A DNA stretch of 64,000 bases from assembly GCA_963675035.1 (NCBI GenBank), contig OY776111.1, positions 302,825,467 to 302,889,466 on the forward strand, read 5' to 3'. The first letter of the stretch is position 1; every line of letters starts with the position of its first letter. Under the pieces are notes generated by a model. That model did not search any database. It worked only from the letters and a program-made list of their open reading frames with translations, and was not told where the DNA came from. This document shows, in pieces, positions 14,283-25,930 of this stretch. This DNA is from Allygus modestus. Taxonomy: Eukaryota > Arthropoda > Insecta > Hemiptera > Cicadellidae. Both the position numbers and the translations under genes were made by a program.

Positions 14283-14636
14283 TCTACCTGCTTCTCCTAT
14301 AAGACCAATGTAAACTTTCAAACTCCATCCCTCCTCAACGGGTTATCCGAAATTGATTATTTATGGTTAGTTTTAAAGATCAAAAATATATCTAGCGATT
14401 TCAGTAAGCAGAATTTCGTTATCATAAATAGTTCGCGTATAACAAAATCGTAAATATTAAATATTTTGGAATTTTATTGATCGATTAGTATTTGCGATGT
14501 AGAAATTCTGCTTACTGAAATCGCTAGGTATAATTTTGCTCTTTAAAATGAGCCATAAATCAACGATATCGAATAATCCGTTGAGGAGGAACGGGCTTTG
14601 AAAGTTAACATTGGCCTTATGGGCGAAGCAGGTAGA
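14283..14636. mobile_element. Foldback MITE, copy 1
   Basis: The two halves are inverted copies. The left end reads TCTACCTGCTTCTCCTATAA and the right end is its near-complement, finishing CGAAGCAGGTAGA. Pairing continues inward through CTTTCAAA / TTTGAAAG and CCTCCTCAACGG / CCGTTGAGGAGG to the CTAGCGATTTCAGTAAGCAG / CTGCTTACTGAAATCGCTAG arms at 14393-14412 and 14505-14524. About 130-bp arms surround a spacer of about 90 bp. It encodes nothing; a related copy lies at 25612-25930. No clear target duplication was found. Confidence 0.8.
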
Positions 14637-15039
14637 AACGAGCCATTTTGATTAATATAATTGTTTACTATTCGTAGTGCAAGTTAGGATACTTTTAGGT
14701 TTTAAAATAAGAGTTCTAGACATGTAAAAGACAGTCTCAGTAGAATGGGAAATCATTGGCATTTAGCCTCGCCCAAACATATCAACCTCAGCCTGCACGT
14801 TGCATTGCGCAAGCCTTCATTTAGGCGGCAGGAACAGCTATTGCTAATGATGTTTTGGCGTATTTTTGTTTAATGTGAACTATATAACTATGTAAAGAAT
14901 ACAAATTATATACATAGTGAGTCAGATCAACCGTCGAGTAAGTATAAGAGGAGATCGGTTTAGTCTAAAATCACCCGGTAAAATTCTTTCGCCGAAATCG
15001 CACATTGGAAATAAATTTAAAATATTCCTATCATAATGT

Positions 15040-16125
15040 ATGTACAGGCTGTTCTAAAAAAAAGTCATGGGGTCAAATTTCAAAATTTCCTTATTTGAAC
15101 CTAAAGGAAAATCAAATATAATTTTAAAGCCCTCGTAAAAAAACACATTTTGTCGAAATCTGAATCCTATATTCTAATACGATCATTGTCTATCTGCAAA
15201 ATTTGTCTTAGAATCCAGCTGAACGATTTGATTAAAACTTTGCAATTAGGTGCTTTGGGACCAATAATACGATTGGTAAAATCCTTAGCTCTATAAAAAT
15301 TCATATTTTGTTGAAAACCTCATTTGAAAATTGGAAATTTTAACATTGGGCTTATAGAGTTCCAAATCAAAACAAAGAATCATACGAATGATGTGAAATG
15401 CTCAAATGATATTCATGACTTTAAGTTCGAAACCCAGAAAAATCGGACCGTGGGAAGGGGGGTTTATGGGGGTTTTAAATTTTCCAAAAATCAGTTTTTT
15501 GCATTTTTCATCCTAAAATTGTTTAAAAACTTAATTTTGGTTTTGACCATGTTATAGAGCTTAAAAAACAAATAATATGGTATTTTGAATTATTAAAATT
15601 AAGTGGTTGCGGAGAAAATCCAAAAAACATACTCATAAAATCTCCCATGTTAATCTTATGGGAAAAAGGTTTTTGCCTTTTCCTCAGTTTATTTTAATGC
15701 AAACTTCACATTTGCGTTTACCAATCTGTTCAGTTCCACAAAACAATCATTTTGGTGTTTAAATTGTGATTCTACGCCCAACCGTTGCAGAGATATTCAA
15801 AGTGCTAAACACAGTACGTTGTCCAATGTTATCCTTATGGAGAATAAATAAAATTGTATATCTCGATTATTTATGAATGTATGTTGATGAAACTTGGTAT
15901 GTGGCTTCACGTAGTACTGGTATATTGATATTTGTACAAAAAATTGATTTTTTGTTGATTATTCCCGTAGCAGCAAACCTGTGTACTCAGCCTCCATGTT
16001 AATCTTATGGAGAATAAGTAAAATGTAATGACTCCCTTAATTATGAACATAAATTAATAAAACTTGGTTTGTAGCTTCACTTGGTTGAGTTATATTGATA
16101 ATTATATAAAAACCCATTTTAGCGA
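15040..16125. repeat. Non-autonomous repeat family, 5'-truncated copy
   Basis: From about 15415 the sequence matches the copy at 16410 closely (for example GGAAGGGGGGTTTATGGGGG at both places). It continues with the recurring ATGTTAATCTTATGG words and the CCGTAGCAGCAAACCTG motif. The 5' TTTAGCGAATTTCC terminus is absent, and the block runs directly into the next copy at 16116-16145. The stretch 15040-15414 is less certain and may be a decayed part of the same family. Confidence 0.65.
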
Positions 16126-16271
16126 ATTTCCACTATAGGGAATTAGCGAATTTCCCCTATAGGGAAGAAGCTATTACCGTAGGTCTCATGGTAAGACTTA
16201 AGCCCGAGACCATGATAACTTTTTGTTTTGAGGTCCTCAGATGCCAAAAACACTATTCGTTCAAATTTATA

Positions 16272-16330
<59 letters not shown>

Positions 16331-17290
16331 CCGTTAACACGATAACTTGAGTAAAAAAGGTCCGATTTTGATGAAATTTGGCTCAAATGTGTAAAATGAC
16401 ATTCATGACTTTAAGTTCGAAATCCAGAAAAATCGGATCACGGGAAGGGGGGTTTATGGGGGTTTTAAATTTTCCAAAAATCAGTTTTTTGCATTTTTCA
16501 CCCTAAAAATTTTAAATAACTTAATTTTGGTTTTGACCATGTTATAGAGCTTAAAAAAATAAATAATATAGTTTTTTGAATTATTAACCTAGGTTGAGTG
16601 GTTGCGGAGAAAATCCAAAAAAACCTACTCATAAAATCTCCCATGTTAATCTTATGGGAAAACGGTTTTTGGTTTTTCCTCAGTTCATTTTAATGTAAAC
16701 TTCACATTTGCTGTTACCAATCTGTTCAGCTCCACAAGACAATAATTTTTATGTTTAAATTGTGATTCTATGCCCAACCGTTGCAGAGATATTCAAAGTA
16801 CTAAACACAGTACGTTGTCCAATGTTATCCTTATGGAGAATAAATAAAATTTGATATCTTGAATATTTATGGATGTATGTTGATGAAACTTGGTATGTGG
16901 CTTCATGTAGTATTGGTATATTGATATTTGCACAAAAAATTGATTTTTTGTTGATTATTCCCGTAGCAGCAAACCTGCGGACTCAGCCCCAATGTTATTC
17001 TTATGGAGAATAACTAGAATGTTATATAGCGCTTATTTATGATTGAATATTGATGAAACTTGGTATGTGGCTTCGCCTGGTTAAATTCTATTTATATTTG
17101 CATAAAAAACAATTGTTTGTGTTCCGTGTTTCAGCAAACCTACGTACTCATTACCAATGTTATTCTAATGGAGAATAATTAAGATCGCTTATATGTGAAT
17201 ATATTTTTATGAAACTTGGTATGCGGCTTTATGTGGTATTAAGACATATATTATGCATTGGAAATTCGCTGAGAACGCAGGTTTGCTGCG
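16126..17290. repeat. Non-autonomous repeat family, copy with doubled 5' terminus
   Basis: The 5' terminal motif occurs twice, at about 16120 (TTAGCGAATTTCCACTATAG) and 16144 (TTAGCGAATTTCCCCTATAG), as if a second copy inserted next to or into the first. A long TA run (16264-16310) and a TG run (16311-16330) follow. The 3' end matches copy 2, GGAAATTCGCTGAGAACGCA, at about 17261. Confidence 0.7.
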
Positions 17291-17299
17291 ACGGGGGTA

Positions 17300-17650
17300 T
17301 TTTAGTTCCTTGTTGCATCAAACATGCTTTCTCAGCCCCATGTTATTCTTATGGAGAATAACTAGAATTTTATATAGCGCTTATTTGTGATTGAATTTTG
17401 ATGAAACTTGGTATGTGGCTTCGCCTAGTTAAATTCTATTTATATTTGCATAAAAACCAATTGTTTGTGTTCCTTGTTTCAGCAAACCTACGTACTCATT
17501 ACCAATGTTATTCTTATGGTGAATAATTAAAATCGCTTATATGTGAATATACTTTTATAAAACTTGGTATGCGGCTTTATGTGATATTAAGACATATATT
17601 AGGCATTGGAAATGCGCTGAGTACGCAGGTTTGCTGCGACGGGGGTATAC
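17300..17650. repeat. Non-autonomous repeat family, 3'-terminal fragment duplicated
   Basis: Repeats the last 350 bp or so of the preceding copy, from the CCATGTTATTCTTATGGAGA word to the ACGCAGGTTTGCTGCGACGG terminal motif. This looks like a tandem duplication of the element's 3' part. Confidence 0.7.
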
Positions 17651-20600
17651 CATTATTGTTATCATCATCAATAATAATATTATTTGTTTACTATATTAGC
17701 ATTACAGTAATAGTATTATTATTGATATTATTATAAATGATTATTATTGTTATCACCACTATGGTTGTTGCTGTTTTACTTATTATTATTAGTATATTAG
17801 ATATGAATAGCCTGTTATTTTAATCCTAACACATTTATCCTATTTACCTCATCACATTGCATTGATTATTTTGCAATGGTTATGTATAAGAATGTTTTAT
17901 CTTACGATTATTGAGGGCATATCATACCCACCTTTAGGAACATATTCGAAAAAAAACTTATTGATCGTTGTTCTAAAAACTGTTTTTTGGTTTCATTTTT
18001 TAACAAAACTGCAAAAAGTAGAAATTCGGGAAAAACTAAATAACGCTGGTTGTTTCTATCATTCTGTTATTGTATTTATATTTGTTTTATTTGGAATTTT
18101 ATCATCTACAAAAAATGACCTGAATACCATTTTCGTATCTTGCATGGTTTTGCCGTAAATTAAGTAAATGTGAAGAAAAACATGGACCGGAAATGCTATT
18201 TTCAATATGGCGTCCGTTGCCAATCCTGGACTTTTGGGACATTTGTAGTTTTGTTTATAAGGGCCATACTAACGTGTATACCAAAAATCAGCTTGTTATA
18301 TAGGAATTTTTTTCATTGCTCAAGCTAATTTGCCTGGTCTAGAAGTACATTTAATTATATCGGCAACATTGAGCTTTACCTTAAAAGTTCAATAGCCACC
18401 CCATATTCGGTGTACAACAACAGTCCAGGAATGCGGTGGGAGCGTCAACCCGAGTGCTGAGTCGAAGTCTGGTGTCGAACTCAGCACGGTGTAGATGTAG
18501 GGCAGCGCATCAGCACGGGGCGGTAAACAAGCTGCCGGCTGCCATGCTGACGAGGCCAGACTCAGCAACGCGCTGTGTTATGGGCTCGGTTGGTTTTGGC
18601 TTGCTGTAAACCCAATCGTTCGTTAATAATGTCGCCGTCTTGTCGAAATGAGGAGAAAAGTCGCCCATGCAATAACTAAATGTAAAATGGTCGCGCGGGA
18701 AGATGCGATTAGATTATCGAGACGGAAGAGTGAGATTGAAGAGCGCAGTTTGGTCGATCATCGCAGGTAATTCTCGCGCCTCGCTGTCCTGCCCAGTGGC
18801 CCGGGACGGGTAATTGCGAGGCAGTACAAGTATTCCATGCTCTAGTTCGCCGAAGCCAGTAAATACAAACATAATTCGTATAACTTATGGTTGTCTGGTA
18901 ATAAATTTGGTTTAGTTTACCTAATTGCAATCAAATAATTAAACTCACTACAACTCTTTGCCGCTATTATGATTGTGAATATTTAGCTTATTAATAAAGT
19001 AACAAAATACGAAGAGATTTCATTGTGTTGTTTTAGTGATGTGAAAATCGTCCTCTATTATTGTAATATTTGAGCCTTCGACTGATGATGTTTCAAAATA
19101 TAGCCTTGTCACATTTATAATACTGTATAAATTATGTTAGTGCTAGGTTTATTTATCTTCATAAAAATTACAAGCGAAACAAATAATTTTTTTGGTCACA
19201 AAGTTAAAACTTTCATCGCGACCTTCACCTAGCCTTAACTTCCATTTCGGTTTGTGCGCAGTTCGCCTTCCCGGGTCAAATTGCGCAACCAAGATGGCGG
19301 CTCGGGGCCTGGGTCGCGGTGGAGAAGTCCAATTTGGAGTTTGGTTCCACCGAAGATATTACTTTCGTTGGTTCACTTCCTCATAGCAGTGGCCCGGAAC
19401 GTTCTGCGCAGAAGTACTGCGCGGCGCCGACTCAAGAAGTGCGCACGCCCTGTGTCCGGACTTGCACTTTTGGCCCACTTCCCTCTACGTTCACTTCGGC
19501 GGCGCGTAGTTCGCGAAATTGTACACAATTATAAGCTGCCGAAAGGAGGAAATGCTTTATGTGAATTAACCTTGACAGCGCGGCGTTCCAAACGTTTTCC
19601 AATTCCCGGAGAAAATCGGTTGCGCGTGTTATTTTGAAATTCGAAGAACAAGACTTACACTTTTGTTCCAGTTTTCCTGTACCGTCGCTTGCTTTTCGTT
19701 AGTTATTTAAATAGTAATAAAATAATAAATGCAAACCAGTTCTAAATTGTTTTACAATTGTAATCAAAAAATAAAAACAAGCGTCATGCCGTTATAATTG
19801 CTTTTACTTATACAAATATTTGAAAATTTGCCACTAGTCTTCACTGTATGTGTTAAGGTCGTTAGGAGTTTTATATCTTTCCAATTAATGAACCAGGACA
19901 TTATGTTATGTATAACGAATATTGTTGTTTAAATATCGTTTATATAGCATACGTTAGAAATTCTTTTCCTCCTTTCAATACTAAAATTAAAGAGAAATAT
20001 TTAGCCGTTAGCAGCGTTATTTCGTGTTTATATTGTTGTTGTGTGTTTTGTTTTTTTCAATTTTTTACCGTGTGAAAAACCATAAATAGCCATGATGTGA
20101 AACCGTGAGTGAGTAGTGTAGTTTGATGTGTATTCTTAATGTACATAAAACAACAACAAACAATCTCCTGCGAAAGTATGACGGTTGAGACCCATTAATA
20201 TACTTCAAGGGTTTGACGAATAAACTTATTTATCCTGTGATATCCCAGGGGTTGTAGTACACAATTAGATTCTTCTTGTCAAATGGTCTTAAAACTTACT
20301 GCCCATCAGTTACAGAATCGAGACGTAAAAAACGGGCGTTGAACCTTTTCAAACGGAACGGGACGGCTTCACACACGGAGGCGGCCCGTTATTTAAAGTT
20401 CTGGAAGGGTCAAAATCTTCCACGGATAACATCGTTTCCTAATTATAGAATCAGAGGAGTGAAGGGTCTAGAAGGAAATACCATGTTGTTTACCGGCGTC
20501 GTTGAAAGAGCAAGTTCATTCACTCTGGTTGGAATGCGAGTAACGGGTCGCGCGGCGGCGGCGCGGTTGCTGCGATTGCGCAGTAGACTTGGCGGTTCTG

Positions 20601-22868
20601 CGCTGGGCAGTCTCTACATGTTTAGTTATAGCGTAGTTTTGAAGATACACTAAAACATATAAACTCGTAAATAACGATATATAATAATAATAGATACTTT
20701 TTTATTAGTGGAGCGTGTAAAGGTGGACGCTAAAATGAACCATTCTACTTCCAAACTCCATTAGTTCAGTTCCAAATTTGTTAACTATACTTTCTATTCT
20801 TTACTTGTGACGAAGTTTTAAATTGCTTGTAAAATATACAATGGTTAACAACAACTGGAGTAAGTAGCATCAATGTAGTCCGATGGAAGTTGATGCATTG
20901 TTGCCAAATCGCTCTGGTCTTATAAAACATATGGTAAAATATATTTGTCGTGTATTTTGTAATCCATTCCTATCGTGCACAAGATAAAAAACAAGCAGAC
21001 TGAATCATTGTTTGTGAAATTCGTATGGCAACAGTGTTGGGTTGGAGGGGGTGAGGGGGAAATCATATTGGCAACTAACCATCGGACCATTTTTATGCGG
21101 TCTAATTTATTAATCTCAATAATTAAACCAATCTTACTAACTACTAAATAAAGAACTGTTCCATTGTATCATTCCTATGGTATCTTGAACTGTGAGTTGC
21201 TCTTATAAATATATCTAAAATAAAAAATATGTACACTGTTAATTCAAGATTATTTCAAAACAAGAAAAACTCTGGAATCCCTAAGGGCTCGTGATTAGCC
21301 GAACTAATTGAATACTTTTTTCAAGCGACAAGCTTAAAGTAGGCTAACCCTAATATAAAATGGCGGGAGCGCCGTTATACCGCCATGTTGGCCGTTTATG
21401 GGTAATAAGCTGGCGATTGTACGGGATCATGCCCCTACTGTGGCTGCAGGCGTTATTAATAGAACTGCACTAGACTGAGAAAATAAGCCGGGGTCCTGAA
21501 ATACTAATCGCAATATTATGTAAAGAGGTTATTGGTAAAATCTGCTGCAATTATGTTAATGTGGCTGCGCCGGAGCATCGTCGTCCAGAGATAAATATCC
21601 ATTATTATTTTGAATACCGAGTTAAGACAGTTTGAATAAACACTTTTATCGGAATATCATACATACAAAAACGATTTTCCTCCTGTATATATTTATTGTT
21701 GTATTGTAAAAACTATATAATAATGACATATTCGATTTTTCACTAGACCGTCTTTGTGGTTCGACAAGTGAAGGTTTTTTACAACAGGTATATTTGAAGA
21801 CTATAATTTTGATATTTTAAAGTTTACTACGGGAATTAAAATGTTTTTGACTAACATATTGCTGTAAACAAATGGAAACATTGTTTTCGAACTGCAGAAC
21901 TTCGAGCATTTGGCTATCCTGAGTTGCCAATTAGAGAATTTATAATTTTATAAATTTAGTAAAGTTTGGCCTAAATTGATAAAAACTAGGAGTTTGGTTT
22001 AGGGGATCATAAGTCAGTGTTCTTGTTTCGTGTCAGTAACCCCGGGTCTATGACCGCTTATCAGCCATTACCACCTTATCAGTGAAGGATGGAACCGCCT
22101 AGGTCAAGAACGGCATTGGTCATCGCTTCACTTATTTTAACTATTCCGGATAGTACAAACCGGTTAAAGTAGTGTTGATACTTCATGCACTCGGGTTTTC
22201 TTTCATAGCCTTATGTTTATCCCTAACATCCTTCCTAATATTTTTAAATAATTATTTTGAATGTTTTCATTATGAAAGGAACGAAGGCTATAGGAATACA
22301 ATTTGTCTTTGCATTGTTTTATTACAAACACGACGAAATAAAAACATTTAAATGGAAAAAGTAAACATAAATAACTTTTACTTGTAAACAGCCTTTCCCT
22401 AGACATCCTAACCACGAAAGTTAACTGATGGACAGTAGATGTTGCTAAACTAAACCAAACCAAACTGCTGAAGCTTGCTCTCCAACTTTGTAGTCTGCCT
22501 GGCGTTTGAACCGTCTGTTTCTATAGATACACTGGAATTATTTTCACTTGTTGCGTGGCACACGAGCTGATAATTGTATCCTTTCGGTGGTGAGCCAGGT
22601 ATGAAATAAGAAAGACTGGTACTGTAGGTGCACGATTCATTACTTACTTGATGTAGCCTACCAATATTGTTAATATTCCAAACTATTGGTAATATTACCA
22701 AACCAACCTGTAGTACTTCAAAGCGGAAAATATTAGGGCTTAATAGGCCATCGACTCGTTATTATCTATGAGATTAACACCATCCCGCGAATTTCATATA
22801 AGCCGTGCGAATAGTGTGAAGTGTTTGCGCAGCTGATAAGGCAACAATGCGGCTGATAAGGCACTCGC
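17651..22868. other. Non-coding stretch with GC-rich islands
   Basis: Begins with an ATT/ATC-rich trinucleotide tract (17650-17800). An island at 18420-18600 holds an imperfect hairpin (GTGCTGAGT at 18451 pairing with ACTCAGCAC at about 18477). Islands at 19240-19560 and 20310-20620 carry open frames of about 125 codons with no recognisable domain; their base composition explains them. TAGGTCA-type half-sites occur near 22100. No gene is supported. Confidence 0.55.
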
Positions 22869-22879
22869 TATGTAGGTCA
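22869..22879 (+). promoter_or_regulatory. Monomeric ROR/HR3/E75-type response element
   Basis: TATGTAGGTCA fits the consensus [AT]A[AT]NT[AG]GGTCA at every position. HR3 (the insect ROR) activates and E75 (the Rev-erb relative) represses through such sites. It sits about 80 bp upstream of a candidate core promoter and 170 bp upstream of a candidate E75 first-exon ATG, so auto- or cross-regulation is a reasonable inference; occupancy is not shown by sequence. Confidence 0.5.
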
Positions 22880-22958
22880 GTGCCGCGCGGTCGTTGGCCC
22901 CTGATACCGACGTAGTTTTTGCACTTGCAACATTGACGCAAGTTGTTATCAGTGAGGC

Positions 22959-22993
22959 TCAGTCGCGCCCGTGTTCCGCTCAGATCTGCATCT
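22959..22993 (+). promoter_or_regulatory. Candidate core promoter (Inr plus near-DPE)
   Basis: TCAGTC at 22959-22964 matches the arthropod initiator TCA[GT]T[CT]. Taking the A at 22961 as +1, the sequence at +28 to +33 is GCATCT, one mismatch from the DPE consensus RGWYVT and at the right distance. There is no TATA box. Downstream lie a short upstream ORF and the exon at 23049. Confidence 0.45.
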
Positions 22994-23034
22994 GATCAGG
23001 TTTCGCTGAAAGTGATTTTGAGTTCGCCTTCATA

Positions 23035-23052
23035 ATGAAAGTCGTTCGATGA
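23035..23052 (+). other. Short upstream ORF overlapping the next start codon
   Basis: ATG plus four codons and a TGA. The stop overlaps the ATG of the candidate exon at 23049 as ATGA. If transcribed, translation of the main frame would depend on leaky scanning or re-initiation. Confidence 0.35.
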
Positions 23053-23082
23053 GTGATTTGGATTTAGTGGAGTCCGTGTTTG
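23049..23082 (+). CDS. Candidate E75 isoform-specific first coding exon
   Basis: Eleven codons (Met-Ser-Asp-Leu-Asp-Leu-Val-Glu-Ser-Val-Phe) and one base, ending in a strong donor (TTTG|GTAAGG). The phase-1 end joins in frame to the first-finger exon at 30638, giving a very short N-terminal region before the DNA-binding domain. The support is the combination of Inr, near-DPE, response element and matching phase, not homology. Alternative first exons with short unique N-termini are the rule in insect E75 genes. It could also be fortuitous. Confidence 0.4.
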
Positions 23083-25611
23083 GTAAGGGTTCATTTGATT
23101 TTGTATCTTACAAGTAGAGAATTTTCGTTGACTTTTAAAAATTCGTATATTCATAATTAAAAATACTAAAATAATAATTAATTTATTTATTAATAATTTT
23201 ACGGAATTTTCAATAATTTTTTACTACTTATGAATTGTCGGTCAGTAGTCATTTTTGGCGATTTTCTGGTTAGTATGATTCTTGCCTTTTATGTTTGTTT
23301 ATGTTATCAATTGATTTTCCCGATTTTTGCTCTGCAATTTATGAGTTTTTTACTGTGCTACTACTCTCTCTTCCTAACCGGTTTCACTCTATTTTGTATC
23401 CACGTTATTATATATACTAACATAATATGTTAGTATATATTGTATAGTAGTTTTTTTATTTGAAAAGTTGTATGCTTTAAGCATTTAAATAACCGTATCA
23501 ATCCTGCGTTCTCTTAGGTACATTTTTTTATTATTTTTTTAACGTTGTTTTAGTAGTATTTTAAATCCCGTGTCTTGCCAGCGATAATTCACGTCATTTA
23601 TTTATAATGGTTCGAAGAAGTTGATTCTTAGAGATTAAATGGTCGAACATCTAAACCAGTTATGATGTATGGTTAATTTTGCAAATCCAACCAGTAATTT
23701 CCTCAAAATATGACTGATAAAATATTAAATATAAAAAATTCCTTCAAAAATCAAATATTAATTTGACAGACAACTGAGAGTCTGTCCGAAATAAACCAAT
23801 ATTTGGCCGTCCATAGACATCGATAGTGAGGTGACCTACGTTTTCCTGACCACACGACTGTCAGTAAAGCAATATTTGATATCCAACGAAACATTCATTA
23901 TCGTTTTGTTTTATTAGTTGTAAAACAGATAATGTTTCAGTCCAGATAAAAAAATTTCCATACGGCCGATTAAGTAACAATGGTGACCGTCAAAAATTAT
24001 TTCCCGCGGTGGCTGTAGGGTGCCCCTTTCCTTTTTGGGAGACGGTAACATTTTATCTTTTTATTTTCATGGGCTGGGGTCGATGTAATGTGTACCACTG
24101 GGGTAAGTGACTCTATGTGACCTCGCGTCGGAGCCGAGCTCATCCGAACGTTGCCGAGCGACGCCGAACGTTGACGAACTCTCCCGATCTCATGGGTCAC
24201 TGGCCTAGAGCAACCTGAAAAGTGAACTGAACCCTTCTCCCCGGTCCCGTCTTTTATTTTACGCGTGTCCGCTGAAAATTACAGCCTTCCTTCTTCCACG
24301 CCCTTGAACTAATGCCCGTTTCGAAATATCATTCCCTCTTCTCGGGAGTTGAATGATATGCGAGGTCTCAAAAGGGCTTTGGGTCACGTTGAATAATATG
24401 TGACAGGTCCCTTTTGTTGGCGTCGTTTGGCAAAGATTCATATATGGCAGTACTTTTGTTTTGACATGTTGCGAAAGTTTTTACAATGAAAGGGGTCTTT
24501 TCAAGGAGGATTCAAGGAAGGTGCCAGAGTCGTTTAAACCTTTGCGTTAAAGTGCAATCCTCGACATACCAAACTTAACATTTCCTAAAGACACCATAAA
24601 GCCGGATTTATTGTTATTCACCGTGTACTGTTAATTGTTATTATATTATAATTATATTTGAATAACTTTACCGATATAAATTTTCTTTATTTTTTTAATC
24701 TAATGATTTTTTTGTTACGCTTATTTATTTTCTGGGTGTATAAATTATAGGCGAAATTGTTCAGCGTTTGATTACTATACAAACCAAACTCTCTAAATAC
24801 TGCATACAATTTTAAACCATGGTATAATTGAAGGCAAAGAAGAAAGGATTTGGCCATACGTTTTGGCAGTCAATTCTTCCATTACTCAATCCACGGACGA
24901 GTGTTAAATTAACACCAGCTCGTCGTCACCGCAGTGAACAGTCGCATTCGTATCAGAAGAGGCAGAGACAGCTCTAATTCTAATTAAACTATTTCCAGAG
25001 CGGAGGAAACCCAGAGCTCAGTTGTAATTAGAGACAGGACGAAAAAAAGAGTAAGGGGAACGGCCTCTCGGCCCCAAAACCAAAATAGTCGGGGCTGCGC
25101 CCAGGTGAGTGGCGTAAACATCCAAATTGGGGCGAGCTATCTTTGCCGGTTAGGATTGTGCGTACCGAGGTTGGCTGCGAGCCCGAAAAATAGCAAGCTT
25201 GGGGTGGGGGGTTGGCAAATTGCTAAGGAGCGTATGCCTTTTATTAAACATGTCGGGTATCAAAATAAATTTACTACGGGTTTATATTTTCCTCTAAACC
25301 AGAGTGCATAACAACACCAACTGTGTGTTTCGCTAAAGCGTTGTTAGATTTTCAGTTTTAAACTACGATTATATTGTATGTTGCCTTTCATCTTTAACAA
25401 GTAGCCTAATATTACTCCATCACATCGATATCATTAAGTTGTTGATGATGAAGTCTACTACAAATAGTCTACTGATGATGTGCTTAGTATTCGATTAAAG
25501 GGGGTAAATTCGGTGACTGTCATAATCCTTGAAGCATAGGATATATATTCACGCTTAAGAGGCGGCGCCAGACACGAGACTTTCGGCGTTTCTATCCTGC
25601 TTCTCGTTTCT
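23083..25611. other. Non-coding stretch
   Basis: AT-rich. A near-perfect inverted repeat at about 23410-23440 (ACTAACAT paired with ATGTTAGT) could form a cruciform. CGTAGGTCA lies on the minus strand at about 23832, one mismatch from the ROR element. An island at 23995-24430 includes a near-EcRE (listed separately). At 25102 a perfect donor-like CCCAG|GTGAGT follows a GC-rich segment and could end a non-coding exon. No gene is supported. Confidence 0.5.
24194..24206. promoter_or_regulatory. Near-consensus ecdysone response element
   Basis: GGGTCA-C-TGGCCT is an inverted repeat with a 1-bp spacer, one base from the EcR/USP consensus RG[GT]T[CG]A-N-TGACCY. One of several such sites in the window; functional weight unknown. 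Confidence 0.3.
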
Positions 25612-25930
25612 CCCATAAGGCCAATGTTAACTTTCAAGTTCCGTCCAGTAGTTGTGTAAATATTCGTTTTAAAATTTGGTATAGGAATGTTGTACTGATA
25701 ATTATCCAGCCATTCAGTGAAATCATTTTCGACGTACGTTTAAAAATTCGATTAAAAATTATTTAATTTTTAGTATTTTTAAGGCGAAATTATCGATAAA
25801 CAATAAGTACACAGGAAAATTTTTCCACTGAAATCGCTTTGTTATTTTATCCTCCTGAAAATAAAGTCAACAATTTCCAACCAACCGTTTAGGCTGGATG
25901 GAACTTGAAAGATAGCATTGCTCTTAAGGG
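25612..25930. mobile_element. Foldback MITE, copy 2
   Basis: Left arm CCCATAAGGCCAATGTTAAC then CTTTCAAGTTCC; right arm GGAACTTGAAAGATAGCATT then GCTCTTAAGGG. The arms match those of the copy at 14283-14636 and pair with one another, with an AT-rich middle. The outermost bases are less well preserved than in copy 1, so the limits are approximate. Confidence 0.7.

Noticed and set aside
19254..19637. 127-codon frame
   Set aside because: It lies in a GC-rich island with overlapping frames in all phases, and no domain or splice-site support is visible.
20276..20653. 125-codon frame
   Set aside because: Begins with TTG, not ATG, has no recognisable domain, and its composition follows the island around it.
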